Of a DNA stretch of 32,267 bases, positions 14,939 through 26,100 are shown piece after piece (position 1 is the first letter of the stretch; each line of letters opens with the position of its first letter). The position numbers were made by a program, and so were the translations under genes. The DNA comes from Chryseolinea sp. (lineage in GTDB: Bacteria; Bacteroidota; Bacteroidia; Cytophagales; Cyclobacteriaceae): positions 1 to 32,267 of the forward strand of contig JAICGJ010000053.1 of the NCBI GenBank assembly GCA_025923195.1, written 5' to 3'. A model generated the notes under the pieces. The model had not been told where the DNA came from. It searched no databases and saw only the letters and a program-made list of their open reading frames with translations.

Positions 14939-17299
14939 TCAAAACATGGCCCGCAAGGTTACACCAAAGTTCCTGGGATCGCCCAGATGCGTGCCACCAA
15001 AATCATAAGCGTAACTGATATATCTCTTGTCAGATATGTTGCGCATCCAAAACATCAATTCGAAATTATCTCCTGCTACTCCGGCCCTTGCGTTGTAGAG
15101 GTTGTACGCTCCTTGTTTTATTGTATTTGCTAGGTCAAAATATTGAGCACCCATACACATAGCCTCACCTCGGATCACTAATTTGAGTGACTGCCACTCG
15201 CTTACCTTATGGCCAAACTGAACAGCCAGCATAGACGTTACTTCCGGTGTAAATAATTGTTTGTTGCCCTCCAGATTGACTTCAGCACCCTCATCCGGGA
15301 CGGTTAGTTTACGATACTCAGCATGCGTATAACCCAAGTTATAATCGATCTGCCATCCTTTTGATGGGGTTGCGGAGAACTCTAGTTCCGCTCCTTTGCT
15401 GACGAGTTCGCCAGCATTCTTCGTTACCGTCAGTGCCTGAGGAAGTACCAAAGTAGGCACTTGTGCATCATTGACGAGAATATAGAATAGGGAAAAATTA
15501 AGCCGTACACGGTTGTGCAGGAAATTGTTTTTCATGCCAACCTCAACGCTAGTGCTGTATTCAGGTTTATACTCATACAACGCCGGCTGAGAAGGATCCG
15601 CAGAAAGTTGTGTAAACCCACCTGTGCGATAGCCGCGGCTGGCGGTTGCGTAGGCATGATAATCATCGGAAAGGTGGTATGTGAGGCTCAGCTTGGGAGA
15701 AAAAGCATTATATGAAGCAGTCGCCGAGGTGTCGGGTTGCGTTTCGAACACCGGATTGGGATCGTCACCAACCAGGTATTCACCCAGAACGCGTTGCTCC
15801 TTCTTTTCATAATCGAAACGGGCGCCTAGGGACACATCAAAATACTCATTTATCACGTATGTCGCTTGTCCGTAAAATGCTATGCCCTTGCTCTTAGCCT
15901 CTGTTGTATTAAGTATCGACGTGTTTGGCTGCGCCCCAAAAAGATCGCCGTTTTCTCCAAAATGTGTCGCTTGTTTGTTGGGGTTGTCCTGATGAAACAA
16001 ATACGAGCCCGCTGTCCATTGAAATGGAGAATAGACTGAAGGTGAAGACGTGAACTTGAATTCCTGCGTCCATACCTTAACGTGGTTCCATTGGTCTCCG
16101 TAATTGTTTCCTATCGTAATAATATCGGCAGGCGAAAAGTCTCCATCGATAGGGTTTTCATAGTACCGATGATTCGTCTGATATGTCGTAAGAGAAGTAA
16201 AATTAGCAATCGAACCCGCGTGGTGGATGTTTAGTGAAGTATTAAGGGTGTTGTCAATCAGCGTTGTCAAGGCATTTTGTTCAACCTCATACGGTTTGCT
16301 GAAGGCCGTTTCCGGATCAGGCGCCAATGCAAATGCTCCGTCATTTCTGTTGCTATGATGCTTTACGTTTAGTGTAACAGACAGCCTCGGGTCCACAAGG
16401 TATTTTAGATAGTAATTACCAGTGAAGCTGTGCCTCTTATCGAAGTCCCGGTCGTAATAGGTGTTGTCGTAGAAGCCGTCAGCCCTGTCGAACATGCCTG
16501 CGATTCCCACGAATACCTTGTCCTTAATCAATGGAGTCCTTAGGCCAAGGCTATATCGCTGCTGACCATATTCGCCAATGTTGAGTTCTGCGAAGCCGTG
16601 TGTTGCATTCGTGGGCTCCTTGGTAATGATGTTGATCACTCCACCCATCGCGTTTCTTCCATATAGGGTTCCCTGGGGACCGCGCAGTATCTCAATACGT
16701 TCGATATCGAATATCGGGGCGATGTAGGTGTCCAAATTGAACTGGTTGACACCGTCAATGTAGGTTGCAACTGCGGGATCATACGACGTAGTCGTCACGC
16801 CCCGTATGGAAGTTACGTTACGGTTATCGCCCGGATTTGCAGAATATACATTAGGTGAAATGGCGGTAATATCTTTGGCATTCCATAATCGGTATTGTTC
16901 TACTTGCTCCGATGAAATGTTGCTGATGCTCGAAGGAATTTTCTGAATGTCGTCTTCTTTTTTTTCTGCAGTGACGATGACAGCATCAAGCTGACGAACG
17001 GATTCGACGAGCTGTATTTTCAGAGGTTCTGAGCCAATGGTCAAGTCAACTTCCTTTCGGATGCTGGCGTACCCTACAGCTGAGATTTCCAGCGTGTATT
17101 TTGCCTTAATAAGATCGGGAATAGCAAATTCACCTTCTGCATTTGTTGCTGCCCCGATCGAAGTGTTCAGCACCCGAACAGTTGCACCCTCCAACGGATT
17201 AAGCTTCGTATCATTTATTTTCCCCGATAATACAGCGGTCTCCTGCGACATAGCCGGAACAAAAGCAAGGATTAGCAAGAGCGTAAAGATCTGTTTCAT
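14939..17299 (-). CDS. TonB-dependent outer-membrane receptor, siderophore type
   Basis: 786 aa. Signal peptide MKQIFTLLLILAFVPAMSQ, then a carboxypeptidase-regulatory-like domain (about 24-105: LSGKINDTKLNPLEGATVRV to ISAVGYASIRKEV, split here as separate strings), then the plug (about 115-225: IPSSISNISSEQVEQ, TSIRGVTTTSYDP, IEILRGPQGTLYGRNAMGG, VINIITKEP) and a 22-strand beta-barrel ending in Phe (GVTLRAMF). The plug wording matches FyuA/pesticin- and FetA-like ferric-siderophore receptors. It takes up a bulky ligand across the outer membrane using TonB energy. There is no SusD-like gene next to it, which argues against a glycan-uptake pair. A TATCTTTG promoter box lies 72-79 bp upstream of the ATG. 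Confidence 0.93.
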   Translation of the reverse strand: MKQIFTLLLILAFVPAMSQETAVLSGKINDTKLNPLEGATVRVLNTSIGAATNAEGEFAIPDLIKAKYTLEISAVGYASIRKEVDLTIGSEPLKIQLVESVRQLDAVIVTAEKKEDDIQKIPSSISNISSEQVEQYRLWNAKDITAISPNVYSANPGDNRNVTSIRGVTTTSYDPAVATYIDGVNQFNLDTYIAPIFDIERIEILRGPQGTLYGRNAMGGVINIITKEPTNATHGFAELNIGEYGQQRYSLGLRTPLIKDKVFVGIAGMFDRADGFYDNTYYDRDFDKRHSFTGNYYLKYLVDPRLSVTLNVKHHSNRNDGAFALAPDPETAFSKPYEVEQNALTTLIDNTLNTSLNIHHAGSIANFTSLTTYQTNHRYYENPIDGDFSPADIITIGNNYGDQWNHVKVWTQEFKFTSSPSVYSPFQWTAGSYLFHQDNPNKQATHFGENGDLFGAQPNTSILNTTEAKSKGIAFYGQATYVINEYFDVSLGARFDYEKKEQRVLGEYLVGDDPNPVFETQPDTSATASYNAFSPKLSLTYHLSDDYHAYATASRGYRTGGFTQLSADPSQPALYEYKPEYSTSVEVGMKNNFLHNRVRLNFSLFYILVNDAQVPTLVLPQALTVTKNAGELVSKGAELEFSATPSKGWQIDYNLGYTHAEYRKLTVPDEGAEVNLEGNKQLFTPEVTSMLAVQFGHKVSEWQSLKLVIRGEAMCMGAQYFDLANTIKQGAYNLYNARAGVAGDNFELMFWMRNISDKRYISYAYDFGGTHLGDPRNFGVTLRAMF

Positions 17300-17370
17300 A
17301 TACTTTTATCAAACTTCATCAATTAACAATGGCCACCTGGTCCCTGGTCTTTCCAATTGTGGAAAACATG

Positions 17371-17378
17371 CAAAGATA
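17371..17378 (-). promoter_or_regulatory. Bacteroidota-type -7 promoter box (TATCTTTG) for the TonB receptor
   Basis: On the minus strand the sequence TATCTTTG is an exact match to TAnnTTTG, the -7 element of Bacteroidota housekeeping promoters. It would place the transcription start near 17364 and leave a leader of about 65 nt before the receptor ATG (17299). No clear TTG-rich -33 element was seen at the expected spacing, so support comes from the box and position alone. Confidence 0.55.
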
Positions 17379-17421
17379 GAAAAGAAGTCTATTGAATGGA
17401 GTCCGATGACACGAACTGTTT

Positions 17422-17440
17422 AACCCTGAAGGGTTTTTTT
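17422..17440 (+). terminator. Terminator-like hairpin upstream of the PNPOx-like gene (possible attenuator)
   Basis: AACCC (17422-17426), tetraloop TGAA, GGGTT (17431-17435), in a run of seven T ending at 17440. This is the shape of a short intrinsic terminator on the plus strand, but no plus-strand gene lies upstream; the receptor upstream is on the other strand. It precedes the PNPOx-like gene by about 50 bp if that gene starts at the TTG, and falls inside it if it starts at the upstream ATG. Confidence 0.5.
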
Positions 17441-17491
17441 CGTTTATTTATTCACAATTTCACAATCAAGCAGCACAACCAACATTTTATT

Positions 17492-18046
17492 TTGAGCGGA
17501 TATCCCAACGCGGTAAGAAGAAAGGATCGGCAGCAAAGTGATCTGAGCTTTCTCAAAAGACTCCTTCACAGTTCTGTCTCATGCTCCATTGCGATTCAGA
17601 GAGAAGGCTATCCCCTGAATCATGTGGCATTTTTCGTGTATGACGAAGGGCCCAACGAAATTATTTTTCACTTTTCCAAGTATGGATTTGCCGGGAAAGA
17701 GATCATCGACGGGAGGAAGGTGTGTGTCTCAGTTTACAAATACGGCAAGCTTTATACCGCCAAAAGAGCTGTGGACTTCGGGTGCGAATACCAGAGTGTT
17801 GTCGTGTATGGCAGAATACAAATTCTTACATCTGACGAAGAAAGAATTGCTGCTATGCAACTTTTCTTCGAAAAATTTTTTCCCGGGGTTCCAAAAGATT
17901 CCTACGAGGATTTTAATGTGCATGATGCACAGCCTATACACGTGGCGAAGATAAAAATTGACGACTGGTTTGGGAAAGAGCATTTGGTTCCCGGGTTTGC
18001 TATTTCATCATTTTATCCATCGCCAGATCCGGTCATCACATCATAA
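17492..18046 (+). CDS. Pyridoxamine 5'-phosphate oxidase-like FMN-binding split-barrel protein
   Basis: About 184 aa from the TTG chosen here. The split-barrel pattern is clear: helix SDLSFLKRLLHSSVSCSIAI, strand YPLNHVAFFVYDEGPNEIIF, HFSKYGFAGKEI, KVCVSVYKYGKLYTAKRA and the EYQSVVVYGRIQIL strand, then a helix FFEKFFPGVP. Related proteins are flavin or F420-type oxidoreductases and 5-nitroimidazole-reductase-like (Nim) enzymes; substrate unknown. The frame is also open from an ATG at 17396, but that would translate straight through a terminator-like hairpin (17422-17440) and add 32 residues unlike the family, so I prefer the internal start. No in-frame ATG exists between the two. The gene faces the DUF1684 gene convergently. 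Confidence 0.8.
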   Translation: MSGYPNAVRRKDRQQSDLSFLKRLLHSSVSCSIAIQREGYPLNHVAFFVYDEGPNEIIFHFSKYGFAGKEIIDGRKVCVSVYKYGKLYTAKRAVDFGCEYQSVVVYGRIQILTSDEERIAAMQLFFEKFFPGVPKDSYEDFNVHDAQPIHVAKIKIDDWFGKEHLVPGFAISSFYPSPDPVITS

Positions 18047-18065
18047 TCTGGCATACTTCATACGC

Positions 18066-18680
18066 CTAATGCTGGGCGCCTGGTGTGAATTTCATCTCAC
18101 CTGCCTTCACCTTTAAGGGAAGGTGATTGACTTCGGGAGGTATTGGGCAGGAATAGGCTGAACCGTAGCTGCAATATGGATTGTAGCTTTTGTTAAAATC
18201 CACGATCACCTCCTCGGATTCAGGAACTCTAAAATCAATATACCTCCCTACCTCGTATGTGTCTATGCCGTTGGTCTCATCTGTGAATGGGATAAAAAGG
18301 TAATCCTGCAATCCTTGTTTCTTAATGATCTCAGGGCTTTGATAGACCTCCAGTACGCGTTCCTCGCCGTCAAGTTTGAAATGAACCTCTCCGTATTTTT
18401 GATATTCGGGTAACCTGGAGGTTGTCGTTTTCATCTCAAAGAGAACGGGGTTTTCGTTCTTAACAAATTTTGCTTTCAAACGATAGTCGAGGTCAACCGG
18501 AAAGTAATTTAATCCTTTGAAATTCTTTCTCAATTTCTTACTAAGGGGTGATTCTTTTGGATCTCTAAATTTCTCTTCCTGCAGCCTGCGATATTCCCTT
18601 ATCTCGTAAATTGCAGAATCCAGCTGAGCAACCAGCGGGGTCGCGAAGGATAACAGAAATACAACTAATAAAGATCTCAT
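18066..18680 (-). CDS. DUF1684 family secreted protein
   Basis: 204 aa with a signal peptide (MRSLLVVFLLSFATPLVAQ, cleavage after the last Ala-Gln). The family hallmarks are all present: EIREYRRLQEEKFRDPKESPL near the start (split: EIREYRRLQEEKF, DPKESPL), YFPVDLDYRLKAKF, the strand YLFIPFTDETNGIDTY, RYIDF, and the C-terminal DFNKSYNPYCSYGSAYSCPIPP block followed by NHLPLKVKAGE (pieces quoted short). The conserved Cys pair (NPYC and YSCP) is intact. The molecular function of DUF1684 proteins is not established. The M48 protease gene ends 0.1 kb upstream (stop to start gap 62 bp) on the same strand and may be cotranscribed. Confidence 0.9.
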   Translation of the reverse strand: MRSLLVVFLLSFATPLVAQLDSAIYEIREYRRLQEEKFRDPKESPLSKKLRKNFKGLNYFPVDLDYRLKAKFVKNENPVLFEMKTTTSRLPEYQKYGEVHFKLDGEERVLEVYQSPEIIKKQGLQDYLFIPFTDETNGIDTYEVGRYIDFRVPESEEVIVDFNKSYNPYCSYGSAYSCPIPPEVNHLPLKVKAGEMKFTPGAQH

Positions 18681-18742
18681 CTTACAAAGGATAATGCTAG
18701 ATCCTCTTAACGTAAATCCGAAATGCTGATCGCATACCTTGG

Positions 18743-19537
18743 CTATTTTCTGTACGTCATTGCCTCTGGAATCCAGCCTTTGAGATCTTTGACACGTGTC
18801 GCATGAGACGGGTGCGTGGATAGAAATTCCGGTGGCTCCTGACCGCCTGAGCCTTCTGTCATGCGCTCCCAGAATTTTGGCGCCTCGTTAGGATCATAAC
18901 CCGCCATGGTCATAAAAATGAGTCCGATGCGGTCCGCTTCAGATTCGTGCTCCCTACTGAATTTCAACAATCCAATACTGGTGCCTGCGCCAACTGCTTG
19001 CATGAGTAATTCCTTGCCTGCGCCAGGATTTTGTCCCATCAACGCACCAAGTGTGCCGAGTCCGTATTGCGCCAACATTTGTGTGCTCATACGTTCGCGT
19101 CCGTGGTTCGCAATAGCATGCGCGACTTCATGACCCATGACTACAGCTACACCCTGCTCGTCTTTACAGATGGGCATGATACCTGTATAAAAGGCGACTT
19201 TACCTCCGGGCATGCACCATGCATTGACAGTCTTGGGGTCGTCTATGAGGTTGAATTCCCAATCAAATCCCTGCAGTTCGGAAGTCAAGTTCTTGCTTGC
19301 CATATATTCTTCTACGGCCTTCTGAATTTTTACGCCAACTCGTTTCACCAAAGCCGTCTGTTCCCGATTACTGGATAGTGGGCCTCTTCGAATTACGGAA
19401 TCATACTGTTGGTTGACAAGCGGTAGTATTTCCGCATTCGATACCAGGTTTAACTGTTTGCGACCGGTGACGGCCACCGGTGAGCAGGCGTCAATGGCGA
19501 GAACTACGATTGCAATAAAGAACACCGAGCGTTTCAT
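18743..19537 (-). CDS. M48-family zinc metalloprotease lipoprotein (LoiP/BepA-like)
   Basis: 264 aa. The leader ends in IDAC (Cys18), a plausible lipobox, so it is probably a periplasmic-facing lipoprotein. The zinc site is VVMGHEVAHAIANHGRERMS: His136 and His140 with catalytic Glu137. The third ligand is a Glu in the SREHESEADRIG segment (about residues 196-202). Family strings CMPGGKVAFYTGI and STHPSHATRVKDL are also intact. Such proteins degrade misfolded outer-membrane or periplasmic proteins. It is short compared with BepA because the TPR tail is absent, like E. coli LoiP. It is divergent from the response regulator gene that starts at 19694. Confidence 0.95.
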   Translation of the reverse strand: MKRSVFFIAIVVLAIDACSPVAVTGRKQLNLVSNAEILPLVNQQYDSVIRRGPLSSNREQTALVKRVGVKIQKAVEEYMASKNLTSELQGFDWEFNLIDDPKTVNAWCMPGGKVAFYTGIMPICKDEQGVAVVMGHEVAHAIANHGRERMSTQMLAQYGLGTLGALMGQNPGAGKELLMQAVGAGTSIGLLKFSREHESEADRIGLIFMTMAGYDPNEAPKFWERMTEGSGGQEPPEFLSTHPSHATRVKDLKGWIPEAMTYRK

Positions 19538-19693
19538 AAAATTAATTTTTGTCGTAATTATACAAATCCTTGCTAAGATTGTTTAACTGGTTATAAAAAG
19601 AAGTATCCAGGTGATCCCGTCAGGTAAATGAATAACGATGGAGGTAGCTGAGTAGTTTAGCTCGGGATAAAAATATGGTATATACAGGCATTT

Positions 19694-20029
19694 ATGAAAA
19701 ACAGGAAAGTTCTTATCATTGATGATGAGGTAGATTTTGGTATGTTGATGAAGCGTTTTTTTTCTCAGAAGAATTATGACGTGTATGTTGCGTACAACAT
19801 TGCAGATGGAATGAAGCTATTGGATGAGCATCGGCCAGACGTTATTTTTTTAGATAACAACTTGCCTGATGGATACGGGTGGGATAAGACAGATTTTATC
19901 CTCACAAATTACCCTCAAACCCAGTTGAATCTGATCAGCGCGCTTAATGTTCCGAAAACATCAGCTTCGGCCTTCCGCATTTTAGAAAAACAGATGCTTC
20001 TCAAGGAACTTCCTAAGATGTTTGTTTGA
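19694..20029 (+). CDS. Short stand-alone response regulator (receiver domain)
   Basis: 111 aa. The receiver core is recognisable: KVLIIDDEVDF with Asp10 and Asp11, phospho-acceptor Asp54 in VIFLDNNLPDGYG, a Ser in LISALNV and a Lys (about 99) in ILEKQM. It is 10-15 residues shorter than a typical receiver and the last helix is brief (LLKELPKMF), so it has no output domain. It probably acts through protein contact. It lies 119 bp before the cyclic-glucan synthase gene on the same strand, which hints at shared regulation, but no terminator or promoter in the gap settles this. No kinase gene adjoins it. Confidence 0.88.
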   Translation: MKNRKVLIIDDEVDFGMLMKRFFSQKNYDVYVAYNIADGMKLLDEHRPDVIFLDNNLPDGYGWDKTDFILTNYPQTQLNLISALNVPKTSASAFRILEKQMLLKELPKMFV

Positions 20030-20148
20030 TACCTGATTTATACTCAGGATGCTACCGAAGATTACTCTTTTTAAGGCTGAACCCACCACCGGATCGGTCA
20101 AGCCAGGACAAAAACAAGCCTGACGTGTTAAACCACTAACAAACTGCG

Positions 20149-23100
20149 ATGAAAGGTAAGCCTAATACAATTGATGAACTATTCTCTCCACTCTTACAAC
20201 GGTTTCAGAAAGATACTTTCGCGAGAAAGGATGTAAACGAAAAGCCCCCCCTTCGTTCAGAGCTTTTCAACGCTGAGCAGATGGCGCAACATGCACAGTA
20301 TGTTGCAGACGCCCACCAGCTAAGCAAAGAACATGGGCCGGAACTGCTGCTTAAAAGGCTGGCCGAAAATGAAGACATCTTATTTGAAGTTACCAACTTG
20401 CTGCATGACGATGTCAGATATAAGAAACCTATAACTCCAGCTGCCGAATGGCTCTTAGATAATTTCTATCTGATCGAAGACCAGATCCGTATTGCACAGC
20501 GATATTTGCCTAAGGGATATAGTAAAGGTCTTCCCCGGCTTAGCCAGGGTCCGGCTGCGGGACTTCCAAGGGTATATGATATTGCCATCCAAATTATCTC
20601 GCACAGCGACGGCCGGGTGGATCTGCAAACTCTGAGCAATTTTATTTCCGCCTATCAAAAGACCAGCTACCTGACTATAGGTGAGCTTTGGGCCATTCCC
20701 ATTATGATTCGCCTTGCCCTGCTGGAAAATCTTAGCCGGGTTGCTGCGCGTATTGCCGTCGATCGCACAGATACTGCACTTGCCAACGACTGGGGTAACC
20801 GTATCATTGAAGTAGCTGAAGAAAATCCCAAAGACCTTATTCTGGTAACTGCTGATATGGCCAGGGCGAACCCTCCTATGGTCAGCGCCTTCGTTGCTGA
20901 AGTCACCCGGAAACTTCAATGGAAAGGATTAGACCTTACGTTGCCGCTGACCTGGATCGAACAACACCTCTCGGAAATGGGAAGTAGCATCAATATGATG
21001 GTGTTAGCTGAAAACCAGAAACAAGCAGCCGATCAGCTTTCGATGAGCAACAGTATCAACAGTCTTCGCTTCTTGTCAAAAATGGATTGGCGGGAGTTTG
21101 TGGAGTCGCTAAGCATAATAGAACAAACTTTACGCGAAGATATTGGCGGTCTGTACTCATTGATGGACTTTCAAACGCGGGATAGTTACAGGCACGCCGT
21201 CGAAACGATTGCCAAAAAAAGTGAACTGTCAGAGTACGAGGTATCAAGGGCGGCTATCAATCTTGCTAAGAAGAGCGCGGCTCGTGACATCAACAATAAA
21301 CGTAAAGCCCATGTCGGTTACTTCCTCATTGATAAGGGGCTCGCATTCACGGAACAGATTGCCCGTGTGAAGTTGACAGCATGGCAGGCATTTCATAGAG
21401 GTCTCTGTCGCGCTATTCCCGGATTCTATTTTATTTTGATTGCCCTTATTACCCTTGCAGTAACGGGAGGTATGGTGTACAAAGCATACAATGATGGCGT
21501 CAACGACACTCTGCTGATAATAACTGCACTGCTCACAATCACAGTCTCGAGCCAGTTTGCCCTTAGCCTTGTTAACTGGTGGGCTACACTTTGGGTTGAA
21601 CCGAAAATGCTTCCCAAACTTGATTTCTCGAAAGGCATCCCGGCGCAGTTTCGCACCATGGTTGTTGTGCCGTCGATGATCGTTGATCACAAGCAGGCGC
21701 AAAATCTTATTGACGACCTGGAGGTCAGGTTCCTCGCAAATCGTGATCCCAATTTGCTGTTTGCATTGCTAACAGATTTCACTGACAGTTCAGAACAGAC
21801 ATTGAAAGAAGACGAACCTCTGATCGCACAGGTGAGGTCAGGCATTGAAAATCTCAACCAAAAATATGGGCGGCTCAACAATGATACTTTCTTTTTATTT
21901 CATCGCCCACGGCGGTGGAACCCTCGTCAGAATATGTGGATGGGATATGAGCGAAAGCGCGGAAAACTTTCTGAGTTAAACCGTGTGTTGCGGGGCGAAG
22001 GCAATGACCGGTTTTCACTCATTCTCGGCGATCCTCAGGTTTATACTACAGTCAAATATGTGATCACGCTGGACAGTGATACACAATTGCCCAGGGATTC
22101 GGCAAACACGCTGGTGGGAATACTAGCACATCCGCTCAATCAGCCCGTGTATAACGAAAAAAAGAAAAGAGTAGTCGAAGGGTATACTATTATTCAACCG
22201 CGAATAGCCATCAGTTTGCACGGGGCGACTCGCTCAAGGTATAGTCAATTGAACGAAAATGATTCAGGGATTGACCCTTATACACGAGTGGTATCAGACG
22301 TTTATCAGGATGTCTTCAGCGAAGGCTCCTACATCGGAAAAGGTATTTATGAAGTTGATACCTTCGAAAAAGCGCTGCGCAATCGCTTCCCGGAGAACCG
22401 AATCCTGAGTCATGATCTGTTGGAAGGATGCTATACCCGATGTGGCTTTGCAAGCGATGTGCAATTCTACGAAGAATATCCTTCTAAATATCTGGTTGAT
22501 GTTGCCCGGCGACACCGTTGGATCAGAGGGGATTGGCAGATCGGCAATTGGTTTCTTCCGATAGTACGCGGCATGGATCGTCGCCTAACGGGTAATCCTA
22601 TTACAGCTCTATCGAGATGGAAAATAGCAGACAATCTCAGAAGAAGCCTCGTTCCTATTTCCCTTTTTGTCCTTGTCATTCTTTCATGGACACATTTGCC
22701 TGATTCGTGGTTCTGGCTAGTAACCTTAACTGGTCTTGTATTGGTGCCGCCCTTGCTAATCTCCGCGTGGAATACGATCATGCGCAAGCCACCGGAAATA
22801 GAGCAAAGGCAGCACCTGAATAACGCTTTTGAATCAACTTACAAAAATATTTTTCAAGCTTTCTTTACATTAATTTGTCTGCCTTATGAGGCCTACATCA
22901 GTCTTGACGCCATTCTTCGAACATTGTGGCGCATTATTATCTCAAAGCGAAAGTTATTAGAATGGAATCCTTCCGGTCTTATCCAGATACGGGACAAAAG
23001 TCTCAAGGACACCTATTCTTCCATGGCAATTTCTCCCATTGCCTCTGCCGTCACGCTCGTTGTTCTGGCGATCACAAATCCTGGGGTGCTGGTTGTAGCC

Positions 23101-26100
23101 GGGCCTGTATTGATTGCGTGGGCAGTCGCACCGACGGTAGAATGGTGGCTCGGACTCCCAATTCCATCCAAGAAAACGCGAGTTACTGAAGAACAGAAAT
23201 ATTATTTGCGGGAACTCGCAAGAAAAACCTGGGCCTTTTTTGAAAGACTTGTGGGTCCCGCGGATAACTGGCTGCCACCAGATAATTTACAAGAATACCC
23301 AATTCCAGTCGTCGCCCATCGAACGTCACCAACTAATATTGGACTTTCCTTGTTGGCCAATCTGTCTGCACACGACTTTGGCTACGCAACGACAGAGCAG
23401 CTGCTGCAACGCACTGGCGACACGTTTGCAACTATGGAAAAGCTGGGGCGCTACTTTGGGCACTTTTATAACTGGTACGACACGCAATCTCTCAGACCGC
23501 TGCATCCGCGCTACATCTCCACGGTCGACAGTGGAAATCTGGCAGGCCATCTGCTCACATTACGACAAGGGTTGCTCACTCTAAAGTCTCAGAAAATAAT
23601 ACATCCAAGACTGCTTGATGCTTTGCATGACACGCTGAGGATAGCAATTGCTTCACATCCAAAAGAACATCCAGGGCTCGTTGAGTTCAAGAATAAATTC
23701 GAACAACAGGATCTAACTTCTCTTAGCTTAAGAGAAATCAAAAAATGGCTTGAAGAACTTGTCCTGCCGTTGGGAAATCTTGTCGATAGCTTGGCAGCGG
23801 ACAACCGTTCAGAATTGAAGCAATGGTTGAATACGTTGTTAGGCGAGATTAACAACGTAATTGACGAGATCGACTTTCTGGCACCCTGGCTCACTCTTGC
23901 CCTTCCCGACAAATTTAGGTCGTTGAAATTTTTAAATAGCATTCCAACACTGGAACAGCTAGCGCATGCAGACAAGGAGATGCGCCTGGAGTTGGAAGCG
24001 TTGCGAGAAAATACCACCCCCGAGGAAATGCGTTCGCTTACGGAGCTTGTCAACGCACAGGACCTTGCGAGCAAAAGAGCGCGGGCTCGCATTAACCGCC
24101 TGGAATCCCTGGCCGTTCAATGTTCCGAATTCGCGGACATGGAGTACAATTTCCTTTATGACAGTTCACAGCATTTACTTGCTATAGGTTACAACGTGGA
24201 TGACCATCACCGCGATTCCAGCTTCTACGACCTTTTAGCATCAGAGGCGCGACTAAGTTCATTTGTGGCCATCGCGCAAGGCAAACTTCCGCAAGAAAAT
24301 TGGTTTGCCCTCGGACGACGTCTGACAACCGCAGAAAATAAACCGGTATTACTATCCTGGAGCGCTTCGATGTTTGAATACTTGATGCCAAACCTCGTCA
24401 TGCCTTCCTACGAAAACACGCTGCTGGACGAAACCTGTAAAGGCACTGTCAAAAGGCATATCGAGTATGGTAAGCAGCAAAACATTCCCTGGGGAATTTC
24501 AGAATCGTGTTACAACGTCGTTGATGCGACTTTGACGTACCAGTATAAAGCATTTGGCGTCCCCGGATTAGGATTTAAACGTGGTTTGGGCCTGGACCTG
24601 GTTGTTGCCCCTTATGCAAGCATACTGGCGCTCATGGTAGATCCGGAAGCCGCATGTGCTAACCTGGAGACTATGCGCGATGCCGGTTTCGAGGGAAAGT
24701 ATGGATTTTATGAAGCTATTGACTATACACCATCAAGACTGCCACGGGGACAGTCACATGTCGTTATTCAAACTTTTATGGCGCACCATCAGGGCATGAG
24801 CTTGCTGTCGCTGGCGTACCTGTTACTTGACATGCCGATGCAAAAACGCTTTGAGTCAGATCCGCAGTTTCAGACTGCATTGCTTCTGTTGCAAGAACAA
24901 GTTCCTAAGACGACAGGATTCTACACTGCATCCACCGAGATGGAGGACATCACCCCGATCCTATCGCACGCACAAATACGGGTTATCCACACGCCGGATA
25001 CTCCAACCCCGGAGGTTCAGTTCTTGTCCAACGGGAAATACCACGTCATGATGACCAATGCTGGCGGAGGTTACAGCCGCTGGAAGGAAATGGCTGTGAC
25101 GAGATGGAGGGAAGACAGCACCTGCGACAATTGGGGTTCCTTCTGTTACCTGCGTAATCTTGATACAAACGAATTATGGTCGAACGCGCACCAACCAACT
25201 CAAAAGGAAGCTGATCAGTACACAGCTGTATTTTCACAGGGGCGGGTCGAGTACCGCAGGCGTGACGGAGATGTAGAAACTTATACGGAAGTGATTGTCT
25301 CGCCAGAGGATGATATTGAAATTCGCAGAATTCATGTAACGAACCGGTCTGAAGAAAAAGTAAACCTTGAATTAACGAGTTATGCCGAAGCCGTCATGGC
25401 AGTTCATGTCGCTGATGCTTCACATCCGGCTTTCAGCAACTTGTTTGTCCAAACGGAAATACATCAGGCCCAGCAGGCTATCATTTGTACCCGAAGGCCG
25501 AGGTCTAAAGAGGAACGCCCTCCTTGGATGTTCCATCTCATGAAGCTAAACAACGGAAATCCAGCAAGCACCTCCTTCGAAACGGATCGCAATAAATTCA
25601 TTGGCCGAGGGCACACTATCATGAATCCGTTGGCGCTGAGAGGTCGCGACGGACTCTCGGGCTCACAAGGGTCTGTGCTAGATCCCATCGTTTCCATACA
25701 GCACAGAATTTCCCTAGAGCCCGAAGAAACTGCAATTGTTGATATTGTTACGGGGATGGCGGATACCCGGGACTCAAGTCAATATCTAATCGACAGGTAT
25801 CAGGACCGAAATATGCGCGATCGCGCATTTGAGCTGTCCTGGACGCATAGCCAGGTCGTGCTTCGCCAGATCAATGCCACGGAGGAGGACGCCGAGCTCT
25901 ATGGCAGGCTGGCCAGTTCAGTTATTTATATGAATCCTGCGCTGCGTGCAAACTCGAACATCCTTATCAAGAATCAACGCGGACAATCTGCTCTGTGGAG
26001 CTATTCAATTTCGGGTGATCTGCCCATAGTACTCTTGCAAGTATCCGACAGCAACAATATAACGTTGATCAAACAGCTGGTTCAGGCACAGGCCTATTGG

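Noticed and set aside
14939-17299. SusC/SusD-type polysaccharide utilisation locus
   Set aside because: The receptor has a siderophore-receptor-like plug, no SusD-like gene is adjacent, and no glycoside hydrolase cluster surrounds it.
20030-20148. Terminator between the receiver gene and the glucan synthase
   Set aside because: Only a weak CCTGA/TCAGG stem is present (about 20034-20050) with no T-run after it, so cotranscription remains possible.
23589-24092. Long minus-strand reading frames inside the glucan synthase gene (for example 23589-24092 and 28261-28761)
   Set aside because: They are antisense to conserved, well-matched GT84/GH94 coding sequence and show no domain of their own.
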